From NCBI GenBank assembly GCA_022736495.1, contig DZCR01000103.1, forward strand, positions 1-12,370: a stretch of DNA of 12,370 bases. The letters run 5' to 3'. The notes beneath the pieces are model-generated. The model did no database searches and was not told the DNA's origin. It saw nothing but the letters and a program-made list of their open reading frames with translations. Positions 1-8,349 of the stretch are shown in pieces. The position numbers and the translations under genes are program-made. How positions within the stretch are numbered: position 1 is the first letter of the stretch; the number at the start of each line of letters is the position of its first letter. The DNA comes from Desulfobacca acetoxidans (GTDB taxonomy: Bacteria; Desulfobacterota; Desulfobaccia; Desulfobaccales; 0-14-0-80-60-11).

Positions 1-3000
1 ACCACCCAGATCCCGAAATTCTGCCTTGAGGCGGGACGGGGGATCACCGGGCGCATCGGCTGCACCCAGCCCCGTCGCATCGCCGCCGTCACTGTGGCGG
101 CGAGGATTGCCGAAGAACTGGGTGAACCCCTGGGGCATTCCGTGGGATACAAAATCCGCTTTGATGATAAAATAAGCCCAAGGGCCTGTATCAAACTCAT
201 GACCGACGGCATCCTTCTGGCGGAAACCCAGACCGACCGGTTCCTGAAAGCCTATGACACCCTTATTGTGGACGAGGCCCACGAGCGAAGCCTGAACATC
301 GATTTTACCCTGGGCATACTCAGAAGCCTGGTGAAACAACGAAGGGACCTGAAACTCATCATCACCTCGGCCACCATTGACACGGAAAAATTTTCCAAGG
401 CCTTCGGCAATGCCCCCATCATCGAGGTCTCCGGCCGGATGTTCCCTGTAGAGATCCTTTACCGGCCCTATTTAGACAAGGATGACGATACCCCGGAAAC
501 CGAAGACCAGGGTTATGTTGAGGCTGCAGTCGAAGCCGTCTTCCACGTTCTTTCAACCTCCAGGTCCGGAGATATCCTGGTCTTCATGCCGACGGAGCAG
601 GACATCGGCGAGACCCTGGATCTGATCCGCAGCCGCCGGCTCCCGGGAATTACGGTTTTACCGCTTTTTGCAAGGCTTTCAGCCCAGGAGCAATCACGGA
701 TCTTTTCCCGGCAGGCCGGCAGAAAAATCATCGTCTCCACCAATGTGGCGGAAACCTCTCTGACCATCCCCGGAATCAAATATGTGGTGGACACGGGGCT
801 TGCCAGAATTCCCAGCTATTCTCCCCGGACCCGTACCACGGCCCTTCCCGTCAGCCCCATTTCCCAGTCTTCCGCCAGTCAGCGGACAGGCCGTTGCGGC
901 CGGGTTGAAAACGGGGTCTGTATCCGGCTCTTTGATGAGGATGAGTTTAAAAAAAGGCCTTTTTTCACCTCGCCGGAAATCCTGAGAAGCAATCTTGCCG
1001 AAGTCATCCTCAGGATGATTTCTCTTCATCTTGGAAATGTCTCAGACTTTCCCTTCATTGACCCCCCTTCATCGAAAAGCATCCAGGACGGGTTTGCCGG
1101 CCTTCTGGAGCTTGGGGCCATTGAAGAGAAAAAGGCCCTTGGCAAAAAACCGGGAGGGAAATCCTACGGCCTGACCCCCATGGGGCGGATCATGGCAAAA
1201 CTGCCCATGGACCCCAAATTATCCAGGATTTTAATCGAGGCGGACAAAAACGGCTGTCTGGAAGAAGCCGCGGTGATCACTACGGCCATGGCTGTTTCCG
1301 ACCCCAGGCAACGGCCCTTGGACAAGGCCCAGGCCGCAGACCAGAAGCATGCGCTTTTTAAAGACCCGGCCTCGGATTTTGTAACCCTGCTCAATATCTG
1401 GAACGCGGTCAAAGCCGCAGAAAAAAAATTAAAATCCCGGTCCGGGCTCCTATCCTTTTGCCAAGACCATTTCCTGAGTTTCAAACGGATCAGGGAATGG
1501 GAAGATATTCACGGCCAGATCCTGAATATCCTCAAAGAACACGGCATTGAGGGAAAAGCGGGACCGGCCCTTCCTGCGGGCACAAAGGACTTGAAAGCAA
1601 AGGAGTTCGACATCGGCGGCCCCCTTTATATCGCCCTGCACAAATCCCTTTTGGCCGGATATCTGTCCGGCATCGCCCATAAAAAGGAAAAAAACCTTTT
1701 TACGGCGGCAAAGGGGCAGCAGATTATAATCTTCCCCGGCTCCGGCCTTTTTGCCAAGGCCGGGAACTGGATCATGGCGGCTGAATTTGTCAAAACCAGC
1801 CGGCTCTTTGCCAGGACAGCGGCCAATATCGACCCTGAATGGCTGGAACCCCTGGCCAAAGACCTGTGTACCTATACCTATTCAGACCCCCACTGGGAAA
1901 AAACCGGGGGCCGGGTTACGGCAACCGAACAGGTGTCCCTGTTCGGGCTGATCATTGTCAATGGCCGAAAAATCGCCTATGAAAAAATCAATCCCTTGGA
2001 ATCAGGAGAAATTTTTATCCGCCAGGCCCTGGTTCAGGGGGAAATCCAGCAAAAATTTGAATTCATGATCCATAACCAAAAATTGATGGAGACCCTTGAA
2101 ACCCTTGAACATAAAACAAGAAAAAAAGACATCCTGGCCTCGGAAGAGGATATCTATCTTTTTTACCGGTCCAGGCTTACCGAACCCTTTTATGATATCC
2201 GGTCCTTTGCCCGGTTCATCAAAGACCACCCGGACCCGGATTTTTTAAAAATGACCCTGGCCGATCTCCAGAAATCCGATGTTGACGACCGGGAACTCTC
2301 CTTATATCCCGACATGCTGACCATGGAACAGACACGATTCAAGCTCGAATATGAATTCAACCCCGGTTCCAAAAAGGACGGGGTCACCTTAAGGGTTCCG
2401 CTTTCCTCTGCGCCCCTGATCTCCGGAAATCGTCTGGACAGGCTGGTGCCGGGGCTTTTTGAGGAAAAAATAGCCGGGCTCATCAAGGCCCTTCCCAAAT
2501 CCTTTCGGGTGAAACTGGTCCCCATATCTGAAAAAGCCGCCGTCATTGCATCTGAAATGCCAAAAGAAGACCGGCCCCTGTTCTGCCTCTTGTCTTCTTT
2601 CATTCAAACCCGGTTTAATGTCCGGATTCCGGAAACCCTATGGTCGGATCAGGATTTGCCCGATCATCTCAAAATGCGGATTTCCATCCGGGATGAAAAG
2701 GGAAAAGAAATCAAGTCCTCCCGGGATAAATCGGTTTTAAGCCAATTCACCGAAACTTTGCCGGTTCAACAAGATGATGTTTTGAATAAGGCCCGACAAA
2801 AATTTGAAAGACTTGATATCCGCCAATGGGATTTCCCGGATCTCGAAGAATCAATGACCCTGAGTGCGACCCCTCATCATCTCGTAAAGGCCTACCCCGG
2901 CCTTAAGATTGAGGCTGATCCGGAAAAAAAGACAAAGACCCTCTCCTTAAGATTGTTCCCATCCCAAAAAGAAGCAGAGACAAGTCATTGTGAGGGCATT

Positions 3001-3711
3001 AAACATCTTTTCACCCTCTTGTTTCCCGATGATTTCAAAGCCTTGAAAAAAGACATCCAGGCCTCATCCGAAATAAAGCAGATGGCCCCGCTTTTCAATG
3101 GCCGGTCCGAATTTCAAAATTCCCTTTTCAACCGGATCACAACCAGTTATTTTGCAAAACCTATCCGGACTCAAAAAGAGTTTGAATCTCATGCCGGACA
3201 AGAGATTCCCCATCTTTACAAAAACGGCCGGGAATTTATCAAAATGATTTCAGACCTGGGGAAGGAATACCGCTCTTGTTTTGAACTGATCCAGAGACTG
3301 TCTTGCCGGCACAGCGCCATGAAAAAAACTGCGGATATGCTGACCTGCCTTTTCAATGATCTGAAAAATCTTGTACCCCCGAATTTTCCCGATCTTTATA
3401 CCCATGACAGGATCCGGAACCTGCCCCGGTTTGTGGCCTGCCTCCGGATCAGGGCCCAAAGAACGGTGGACAACCCCTTGAAGGAAGGGAAAAAAATCAT
3501 GCAGATGGAAAAATACAGCCGCCATCTTCCTGCCTTTCTATCATCCCTTTCCATGCATTCAACACCGGAAAAAGCCTCACTTGTGGAAGAATTTTTCTGG
3601 CTTCTGGAGGAATATAAAATTTCTTTATTTGCTCCTGAACTTAAAACCATGGTAAAGGTTTCCGAAAAAAAGCTGGATACCTTTCTGGTTAAAATTTCAA
3701 CCATGATATGA
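1..3711 (+). CDS. hrpA: ATP-dependent RNA helicase HrpA, DEAH-box (5' end outside window)
   Basis: The frame is open from base 1, where the first codons read TTQ (the end of a GxGKTTQ Walker A motif), followed by motif Ia TQPRRIAA (64-87). The true start therefore lies upstream, and the GTG at 94 is internal. Other helicase motifs are DEAH at 271-282, SAT at 367-375, TNVAETSLT in the second RecA domain, and QRTGRCGR (motif VI) at 880-903. After the helicase core come HA2 and OB-like regions. The stretch around 1870-2040, with YSDPHW, VSLFGL and FIRQAL, leads into the long C-terminal DUF3418-type region that distinguishes HrpA from shorter DEAH helicases. About 1236 residues are visible; E. 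coli HrpA has about 1300, so only a short N-terminal part is missing. HrpA is a cytoplasmic RNA helicase linked in E. coli to mRNA processing and rescue of stalled ribosomes. It has no evident functional tie to the signalling genes that follow. The identification is secure. Confidence 0.95.
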   Translation, partial: TTQIPKFCLEAGRGITGRIGCTQPRRIAAVTVAARIAEELGEPLGHSVGYKIRFDDKISPRACIKLMTDGILLAETQTDRFLKAYDTLIVDEAHERSLNIDFTLGILRSLVKQRRDLKLIITSATIDTEKFSKAFGNAPIIEVSGRMFPVEILYRPYLDKDDDTPETEDQGYVEAAVEAVFHVLSTSRSGDILVFMPTEQDIGETLDLIRSRRLPGITVLPLFARLSAQEQSRIFSRQAGRKIIVSTNVAETSLTIPGIKYVVDTGLARIPSYSPRTRTTALPVSPISQSSASQRTGRCGRVENGVCIRLFDEDEFKKRPFFTSPEILRSNLAEVILRMISLHLGNVSDFPFIDPPSSKSIQDGFAGLLELGAIEEKKALGKKPGGKSYGLTPMGRIMAKLPMDPKLSRILIEADKNGCLEEAAVITTAMAVSDPRQRPLDKAQAADQKHALFKDPASDFVTLLNIWNAVKAAEKKLKSRSGLLSFCQDHFLSFKRIREWEDIHGQILNILKEHGIEGKAGPALPAGTKDLKAKEFDIGGPLYIALHKSLLAGYLSGIAHKKEKNLFTAAKGQQIIIFPGSGLFAKAGNWIMAAEFVKTSRLFARTAANIDPEWLEPLAKDLCTYTYSDPHWEKTGGRVTATEQVSLFGLIIVNGRKIAYEKINPLESGEIFIRQALVQGEIQQKFEFMIHNQKLMETLETLEHKTRKKDILASEEDIYLFYRSRLTEPFYDIRSFARFIKDHPDPDFLKMTLADLQKSDVDDRELSLYPDMLTMEQTRFKLEYEFNPGSKKDGVTLRVPLSSAPLISGNRLDRLVPGLFEEKIAGLIKALPKSFRVKLVPISEKAAVIASEMPKEDRPLFCLLSSFIQTRFNVRIPETLWSDQDLPDHLKMRISIRDEKGKEIKSSRDKSVLSQFTETLPVQQDDVLNKARQKFERLDIRQWDFPDLEESMTLSATPHHLVKAYPGLKIEADPEKKTKTLSLRLFPSQKEAETSHCEGIKHLFTLLFPDDFKALKKDIQASSEIKQMAPLFNGRSEFQNSLFNRITTSYFAKPIRTQKEFESHAGQEIPHLYKNGREFIKMISDLGKEYRSCFELIQRLSCRHSAMKKTADMLTCLFNDLKNLVPPNFPDLYTHDRIRNLPRFVACLRIRAQRTVDNPLKEGKKIMQMEKYSRHLPAFLSSLSMHSTPEKASLVEEFFWLLEEYKISLFAPELKTMVKVSEKKLDTFLVKISTMI

Positions 3712-3712
3712 G

Positions 3713-3766
3713 AGGGTTAAAGATGTTTTTCCTTGTTATTGTTCAAAAAAACTTTTAAGTAACCCT
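3713..3766. repeat. Imperfect inverted repeat between hrpA and the kinase gene
   Basis: AGGGTTA at 3713-3719 is matched by TAACCCT at 3760-3766. An inner pair, GTTTTT (3725-3730) and AAAAAC (3747-3752), lies on the same axis, and A/U pairs between 3720-3723 and 3753-3756 can join the two. The loop is about 16 bases. No U-run follows the 3' arm, so it is not a standard intrinsic terminator. It could be an attenuator, an RNA processing or stability element, or an operator for the downstream gene. It fills most of the 85-base spacer. Confidence 0.35.
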
Positions 3767-3796
3767 TATTATGGATAACATGCTTCGGGGTGATGC

Positions 3797-5437
3797 ATGA
3801 ATGACGACCTTGACATTAAAAAAATAAAACGGTTAAACCTTGTATTGCGGGCCTTCAGGGATATCGGCAGACTCCTTGTCACCCAGCAGGATGACAAACA
3901 AAAACTCATTGACGGGATCTGCAGCATCCTGGTGGAGAAAAGAGGGTATTACAATGCCTGGATAGGCCTGATGGATAAAAAAGGCTCCGTTCAAATGATC
4001 GCCCGGAAAGGGTTTGACGGTCATTTCGACCCCATGCCCGGCTTGCTTGAAGAAAAACGGTTTATCCGCTGTATCCAAAAAACCATAGAATCAAAAGAGG
4101 TCTTTTCCGTGGCTGATCCCGTCACGGAATGCCCGGACTGCATCCTGTCCAAAAACTATTCCGGACGGGGCTCCATGGCGGTCCGGCTCTCCCATGAAGG
4201 AAAAAATTACGGATTTCTGATCCTGTCCATCCCCCAGGACCTGAACCAGGATGAAACGGAAAAATGCATTGTTAAGGAAATCTCCGACGATATCGCCTTG
4301 GGGCTCTACCGGATTGATCTAGAGGAAAAAAGGAGGACGGCTGAAAGGGAAAAGGAAGAAAGCAACAAGAGGTTCCAGACCCTCATTGATAATGCCTTGA
4401 ACTGCATCTCCATTTTTCAGAACGATAAAAAAGTTTACATGAATCCGGGTCTTCGGAAAATTCACCGCCTGATCACCAGGGCCTTTGAACCGCCCGGTTT
4501 TGACAATGTCTATATTGAGGACCGGGAGCGGATTAAAAAAAATTACAAGGATCTTTTATCCGGGGAAATCCAGCATATTGACACGGATTTCCGGTATCAT
4601 CCCGAAGGCTTTGAAAAACATTCCCAGGTCCGCTGGGCTCTTGTCAGCGCCCGTAAAATAGATTACCTGGGGATTGCATCCATCCTGACCAATATCATGG
4701 ACATTACCGATTCCAAGGAAGTGGAAAATTTCATAAGAATCCAGGATAAAATGACCTCCCTGGGCCGGGTCACCGCAGGAATCGCCCATGAAATCAGAAA
4801 CCCCTTGTCCGGAATCTATATCTACCTGAAAGCCGTAAAAAATATCTACAACAATATGGGGGATATCAACACCGTTCTTTCCATCATCGACAAGATTGAA
4901 CTGGCCGCCAATAAAATCGAATCCATCATCAAAAGGGTCATGGATTTTTCCAAACCCGGCAAACCTCGGTTCATCATGACCAATATCAATGAAAACATTG
5001 ATGAAGTGTCCAAACTGACAGCCGTCACCCTGCGGAAAAACGGGATCAATTTCATCAAGGACCTGGACCCGGCCCTGCCGGAATGCTGGAACGAACCCCA
5101 TCTCATTGAGCAGGTGGTCTTAAATCTCATTACCAATGCGGCCGAAGCCATGAAAGGGGTTGAAGGCGAGAAAACCATTGAGCTGAAAACCTACCGGGGA
5201 AATGATTGCATCGCCATCTCCATCAAGGATTCCGGGCCCGGCATCCCCATATCCAGCCAGTCCAAGATCTTTGACCCGTTCTATACCACCAAGACCAACA
5301 GCTCCGGTATCGGGCTCAGCATCTGCCACAGGATTATCAAAGACCACGGCGGCTCCCTGCGGTTCAATCCCGGCCTTAAAAAAGGGGCCCAGTTTATTAT
5401 TGAACTGCCTCTTCAAAGACATGAAAGGCAAGCATGA
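3797..5437 (+). CDS. Soluble GAF-PAS sensor histidine kinase (HPK4/NtrB-like)
   Basis: This is a 546-residue kinase that should autophosphorylate on a histidine and pass the phosphate to the response regulator encoded next. In order it has a GAF-like region (about 10-170), a charged helical linker (about 172-195), a PAS domain (about 190-305), HisKA with H331 in AHEIRNPL, and a HATPase domain. The HATPase shows an N box at 443-450 (NLITNAAE), G1 DSGPGIP at 478-484, an F box FDPFYTTK, and G2 SSGIGLS near 502-508. No signal peptide or membrane segment is seen, so it should sense a cytoplasmic cue. The GAF region carries a CPDC pair (C112, C115) that might bind a metal or respond to redox. The H-box type is common in partners of NtrC-class regulators. 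The start is ATG with GGGGTGA just upstream (3787-3793, closely spaced). The stop overlaps the next start as ATGA (5434-5437), with AAAGG at 5424-5428 for re-initiation. The ligand is unknown. Confidence 0.9.
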   Translation: MNDDLDIKKIKRLNLVLRAFRDIGRLLVTQQDDKQKLIDGICSILVEKRGYYNAWIGLMDKKGSVQMIARKGFDGHFDPMPGLLEEKRFIRCIQKTIESKEVFSVADPVTECPDCILSKNYSGRGSMAVRLSHEGKNYGFLILSIPQDLNQDETEKCIVKEISDDIALGLYRIDLEEKRRTAEREKEESNKRFQTLIDNALNCISIFQNDKKVYMNPGLRKIHRLITRAFEPPGFDNVYIEDRERIKKNYKDLLSGEIQHIDTDFRYHPEGFEKHSQVRWALVSARKIDYLGIASILTNIMDITDSKEVENFIRIQDKMTSLGRVTAGIAHEIRNPLSGIYIYLKAVKNIYNNMGDINTVLSIIDKIELAANKIESIIKRVMDFSKPGKPRFIMTNINENIDEVSKLTAVTLRKNGINFIKDLDPALPECWNEPHLIEQVVLNLITNAAEAMKGVEGEKTIELKTYRGNDCIAISIKDSGPGIPISSQSKIFDPFYTTKTNSSGIGLSICHRIIKDHGGSLRFNPGLKKGAQFIIELPLQRHERQA

Positions 5438-6816
5438 TCCGTTATGCCGTCGCCATTGTGGATGATGAGGAAACCATCCGCGACAGTCTTGAGATGGTCT
5501 TGTCCGAAGACTATACCATTTCTTGTTTCCCGGATGCCGAATCCTTTCTGTTGTCTCTGAAAAAATCCTCACCGGATCTGGTTCTCATGGATATCGGCCT
5601 GCCGGTCATGAACGGCATCGATGCCCTGAATATCATAAAACAGAAAATCCCCGATCTTCCGGTCATCATGATCACGGCCTTTGAAGATATCCAGATGGTC
5701 ATCCGGTCCATGAAAAAAGGGGCCTTTGACTTTATTCTGAAACCCATGAACCCGGACATTCTTGAACTCACCCTCAAAAAAGCCGTTGCCTCCATTGCCC
5801 TGAGAAAGGAAGTCAAGCTCCTCCAGGAAAAATACCTGAAAGACCACGAACCCGTTTTTATCGGTGAAAGCAAACATATTGAAGATGTGATGGATTTTAT
5901 CCATATGGTGGCCAAAAGCCCGGACACCCCCATCATGATCATGGGTGAGACCGGCACGGGAAAAGAATTGATCGCCAAGGCCATCCATGCCAGAAGCCCT
6001 TTATTTCAAGGGCCCTTCATTGCGGTCAATTGTTCGGCCTTTCCGGATGAACTCATTGAGAGTGAACTTTTCGGCTATGATGAAGGGGCTTTTTCCGGGG
6101 CAAAAAAACAAGGCAAAAAAGGACTCATTGAAGAAGCGGACAAGGGAACCCTGTTTCTGGATGAGGTGGCGGATCTGAGCCTTGCCGGCCAGGCCAAACT
6201 CCTGCGGTTCCTTGAAAACGGTGAATTTTATAAAATCGGCAGCACCCGAAAATTCAAGGTCTCGGTAAGGATTGTCTCGGCCACCAATAAAAACCTGGAA
6301 GAGCTTATGGAAAAGGACCTTTTCAGAAAAGACCTATTTTTCAGGCTCTGCGTGGTCAAGGCGAAAATTCCTTCCCTGAATGAAAGAAAAGAAGACATCC
6401 TAACCCTGGCCAGATATTTTTTATTTCAGTTCAATCAGAAGTTTAAAAAAAATGTCGTTGCCCTGTCCCCGGAAGCTGAAAATCTACTGCTTTCCCACCC
6501 GTTTACCGGAAATGTCCGGGAGCTTAAAAATATCATTGAACGGGCGGCTCTGATTGCAAAGGCCAATATCCTGACCGGAGAAGATCTTGGAATTCAGGAC
6601 CCTCTCCCGGCCGAAACCCAGGACTCGGGCGACACAAAAGACATGACCGTCGCCATACCGGAGCAGGGGCTGCATCTGGCCGGGCTTCTGGAAAATATTG
6701 AAAAAAAATATATGCAGCAGGCTTTGGCGCTGACCCGGGGCAATGAAAGCAAGGCTGCGCGGCTCCTAAAAATGAATCACCACACCTTTAGATATAAATT
6801 AAGAAAAGCCGATTAA
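5434..6816 (+). CDS. Sigma-54-dependent response regulator, NtrC/AtoC family
   Basis: This 460-residue transcription activator has three domains. The receiver (1-120) carries acidic D10/D11, phospho-acceptor D53 in LVLMDIGLP, T81 and K103. The AAA+ domain (about 140-370) has Walker A GETGTGKE (171-178), the sigma-54 contact loop as GAFSGA (218-223, Ser in place of the usual Thr), Walker B GTLFLDEV (238-245), and the arginine-bearing FRKDLFFRL. A Fis-type helix-turn-helix (about 420-460) ends in the typical ESKAARLLKM...TFRYKLRK pattern. It should be phosphorylated at D53 by the kinase encoded immediately upstream, oligomerise and remodel sigma-54 RNA polymerase at enhancer-dependent promoters. 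Translation is probably coupled to the kinase gene by the ATGA overlap. It is the only DNA-binding output protein in the window. Its targets are unknown; no clear sigma-54 promoter of the GG-N10-GC type was seen in the spacers here. Confidence 0.93.
   Translation: MIRYAVAIVDDEETIRDSLEMVLSEDYTISCFPDAESFLLSLKKSSPDLVLMDIGLPVMNGIDALNIIKQKIPDLPVIMITAFEDIQMVIRSMKKGAFDFILKPMNPDILELTLKKAVASIALRKEVKLLQEKYLKDHEPVFIGESKHIEDVMDFIHMVAKSPDTPIMIMGETGTGKELIAKAIHARSPLFQGPFIAVNCSAFPDELIESELFGYDEGAFSGAKKQGKKGLIEEADKGTLFLDEVADLSLAGQAKLLRFLENGEFYKIGSTRKFKVSVRIVSATNKNLEELMEKDLFRKDLFFRLCVVKAKIPSLNERKEDILTLARYFLFQFNQKFKKNVVALSPEAENLLLSHPFTGNVRELKNIIERAALIAKANILTGEDLGIQDPLPAETQDSGDTKDMTVAIPEQGLHLAGLLENIEKKYMQQALALTRGNESKAARLLKMNHHTFRYKLRKAD
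6813..6816. other. Overlapping stop codons of convergent genes (TTAA)
   Basis: The plus-strand activator ends in TAA at 6814-6816 and the minus-strand receiver-kinase ends in TAA at 6815-6813. The self-complementary TTAA therefore serves both. No hairpin followed by a T-run is visible around the junction, so transcripts from both sides must extend into the opposite gene or end by another mechanism. Confidence 0.9.
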
Positions 6817-8315
6817 AATTTATATTCGGATTTCGGGAAGATCACTTTAAAGCAGGAGCCTTTTCCTTCGGTGCTTTCAACCTCAATGGTGCCGTGATGG
6901 GCCTCGACGATGCTTTTCACGATGGCAAGCCCGAGGCCTGTGCCGTTAATATACCGGGTTTTTTCATTTTTCACCCGGTAAAAGCGATCAAAAATATGCT
7001 CCTGATCCCCTGCCGAAATCCCCAACCCGGTATCAGACACTTTGATGGCCACACAATCGTTTTTTGTATCGGCCATGACCTCAATGCTCCCGCCGTTGGG
7101 GCTATACCGGATGGCATTGGAAATCAGATTGGACACCACTTCTTCGATATTGACCCGGTTGCCCATCATCCGGATCTCTTTTCCGGTTTCCGTCAAGGAC
7201 AGTTGAATAGACTTGGCAGCAGCGGTTTCCTTGTACGAGACCACCTGTTCCCGGATCAGCTCGGACAGGTTTAAATCCTCCCGGTCCTGGTTAATGAGCC
7301 CTGATTCAATTTTGGAAAGGTCCAGAAGTTCAGTTGAGAGAGCGGTTAAAGAAGTGATGCGATCGGAAATCCGGTTCAGAATCTCTTTCTGTTTTTCAGT
7401 TAATTCCCCTGCCAGCCCGTCCAGGATCACATTCAACTGCATGAGAACGGAATTCAACGGACTTTTGATTTCATGGGCCACCATGGAAACAAAATCCGAT
7501 TTCATCTGATCAATTTTCTTCAGGGCCGTGATATCATGGAAAACCGTCACCGACCCAAGGTTCCGGTTCAGACGGTCCCTGAACGGAATACAGCGGATAC
7601 CGATGATCATATCCTCCTTTCCCTTGGAAAACGGCATGATCAATTCATCGGTAATTTCCGCGAAGGTGTCCTCGGGCTGATGGATCGCCTTTTCGATCAT
7701 GTCCAGCAACCGGGGTTCCTGAATGAATTCGGATATGGTATGGCCGATGACCGAGGTTTTTCTGCAATCGATCATTTTCAGAAATGCCGGGTTCGCCAAG
7801 GCGATCCGCTTCTGGTTATCCGTGGTCAATACCCCGTCGCTCAGGGAATTGATCATGACCCGCATCCGGGATTTTTCCGTTGCAATGTCCTGGAGGGACC
7901 TGATAAATTCAATGGCTTTACAGATCACCCCCCTCAATTCCTGAGGGGAAAAAGGCTTCGATAAAAAATCAAAGGCCCCTTTTTTCATGGTTTCAACCGA
8001 ATGTTCAAGGGTGGCATAACCGGTGATGACAATCACCACCGTATCCGGGTGGCGGGCCTTGAGATTCGTCAGGACATCCAAACCGGACATCCCCGGCATC
8101 ATCAGATCCAGAAGCACAATATCAAAATGCTTTTCTTCTATCATCTTCAATCCGTTGATGCCGTTTTCGGCGATTTCAACATCGCAGCCCTCTTCCGTCA
8201 GCAGCCTTTTACAGGCCGCCTGGATCCGGGCCTCATCATCCACCACCAATATCCTGGGCTGGAAAGAAATATTTTGAACACATGCTTTAATGGAATTCAT
8301 GGTTTGATCATTCAT
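6813..8315 (-). CDS. Receiver-PAS-histidine kinase (N-terminal receiver)
   Basis: This is a soluble 500-residue protein. Its receiver (about 20-138) has D26/D27, phospho-acceptor D70 in IVLLDLMMP, T98 and K120. A PAS domain follows (about 150-263, ending in FHDIT). HisKA has H281 in VAHEIKSPL. The HATPase has N box NLISNAIRYSP (from 396), G1 DTGLGIS (428-434), F box FDRFYR and G2 NGTGLGLAI (458-465). With the receiver ahead of the kinase, an incoming phosphate may control kinase activity, unlike classic hybrid kinases whose receiver follows the HATPase. The start chosen is ATG at 8315, 34 bases after the previous gene's stop. The frame stays open further upstream, but only through non-ATG starts inside the neighbour. 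No strong ribosome site precedes it (a weak GGAT lies about 12 bases upstream), so translation may be coupled. Its phosphate donor and target are unknown; the PAS-PAS kinase next door is the natural candidate donor. Confidence 0.9.
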   Translation of the reverse strand: MNDQTMNSIKACVQNISFQPRILVVDDEARIQAACKRLLTEEGCDVEIAENGINGLKMIEEKHFDIVLLDLMMPGMSGLDVLTNLKARHPDTVVIVITGYATLEHSVETMKKGAFDFLSKPFSPQELRGVICKAIEFIRSLQDIATEKSRMRVMINSLSDGVLTTDNQKRIALANPAFLKMIDCRKTSVIGHTISEFIQEPRLLDMIEKAIHQPEDTFAEITDELIMPFSKGKEDMIIGIRCIPFRDRLNRNLGSVTVFHDITALKKIDQMKSDFVSMVAHEIKSPLNSVLMQLNVILDGLAGELTEKQKEILNRISDRITSLTALSTELLDLSKIESGLINQDREDLNLSELIREQVVSYKETAAAKSIQLSLTETGKEIRMMGNRVNIEEVVSNLISNAIRYSPNGGSIEVMADTKNDCVAIKVSDTGLGISAGDQEHIFDRFYRVKNEKTRYINGTGLGLAIVKSIVEAHHGTIEVESTEGKGSCFKVIFPKSEYKF

Positions 8316-8349
8316 TATGACGACATCCGACTCACTATATTTTAACGGG

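Noticed and set aside
3733..3772. Possible sigma-70 promoter (TTGTTA or TTGTTC with TATTAT)
   Set aside because: TATTAT at 3767-3772 is a fair -10 element, but the TTGTTC and TTGTTA boxes are 22 or more bases away, which is too far for a standard spacer.
3772..3783. Possible sigma-54 promoter (TGG...TGC) upstream of the kinase
   Set aside because: The GG and GC elements are 7 bases apart instead of the required 10.
4556..5101. Long open frame of 181 codons on the minus strand
   Set aside because: It lies entirely antisense to the HisKA/HATPase part of the plus-strand kinase, has no recognisable domain, and is explained by codon bias of the real gene.
7473..7964. 163-codon plus-strand open frame
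   Set aside because: It is antisense to the PAS and HisKA region of the minus-strand receiver-kinase; the minus frame carries all the conserved motifs.
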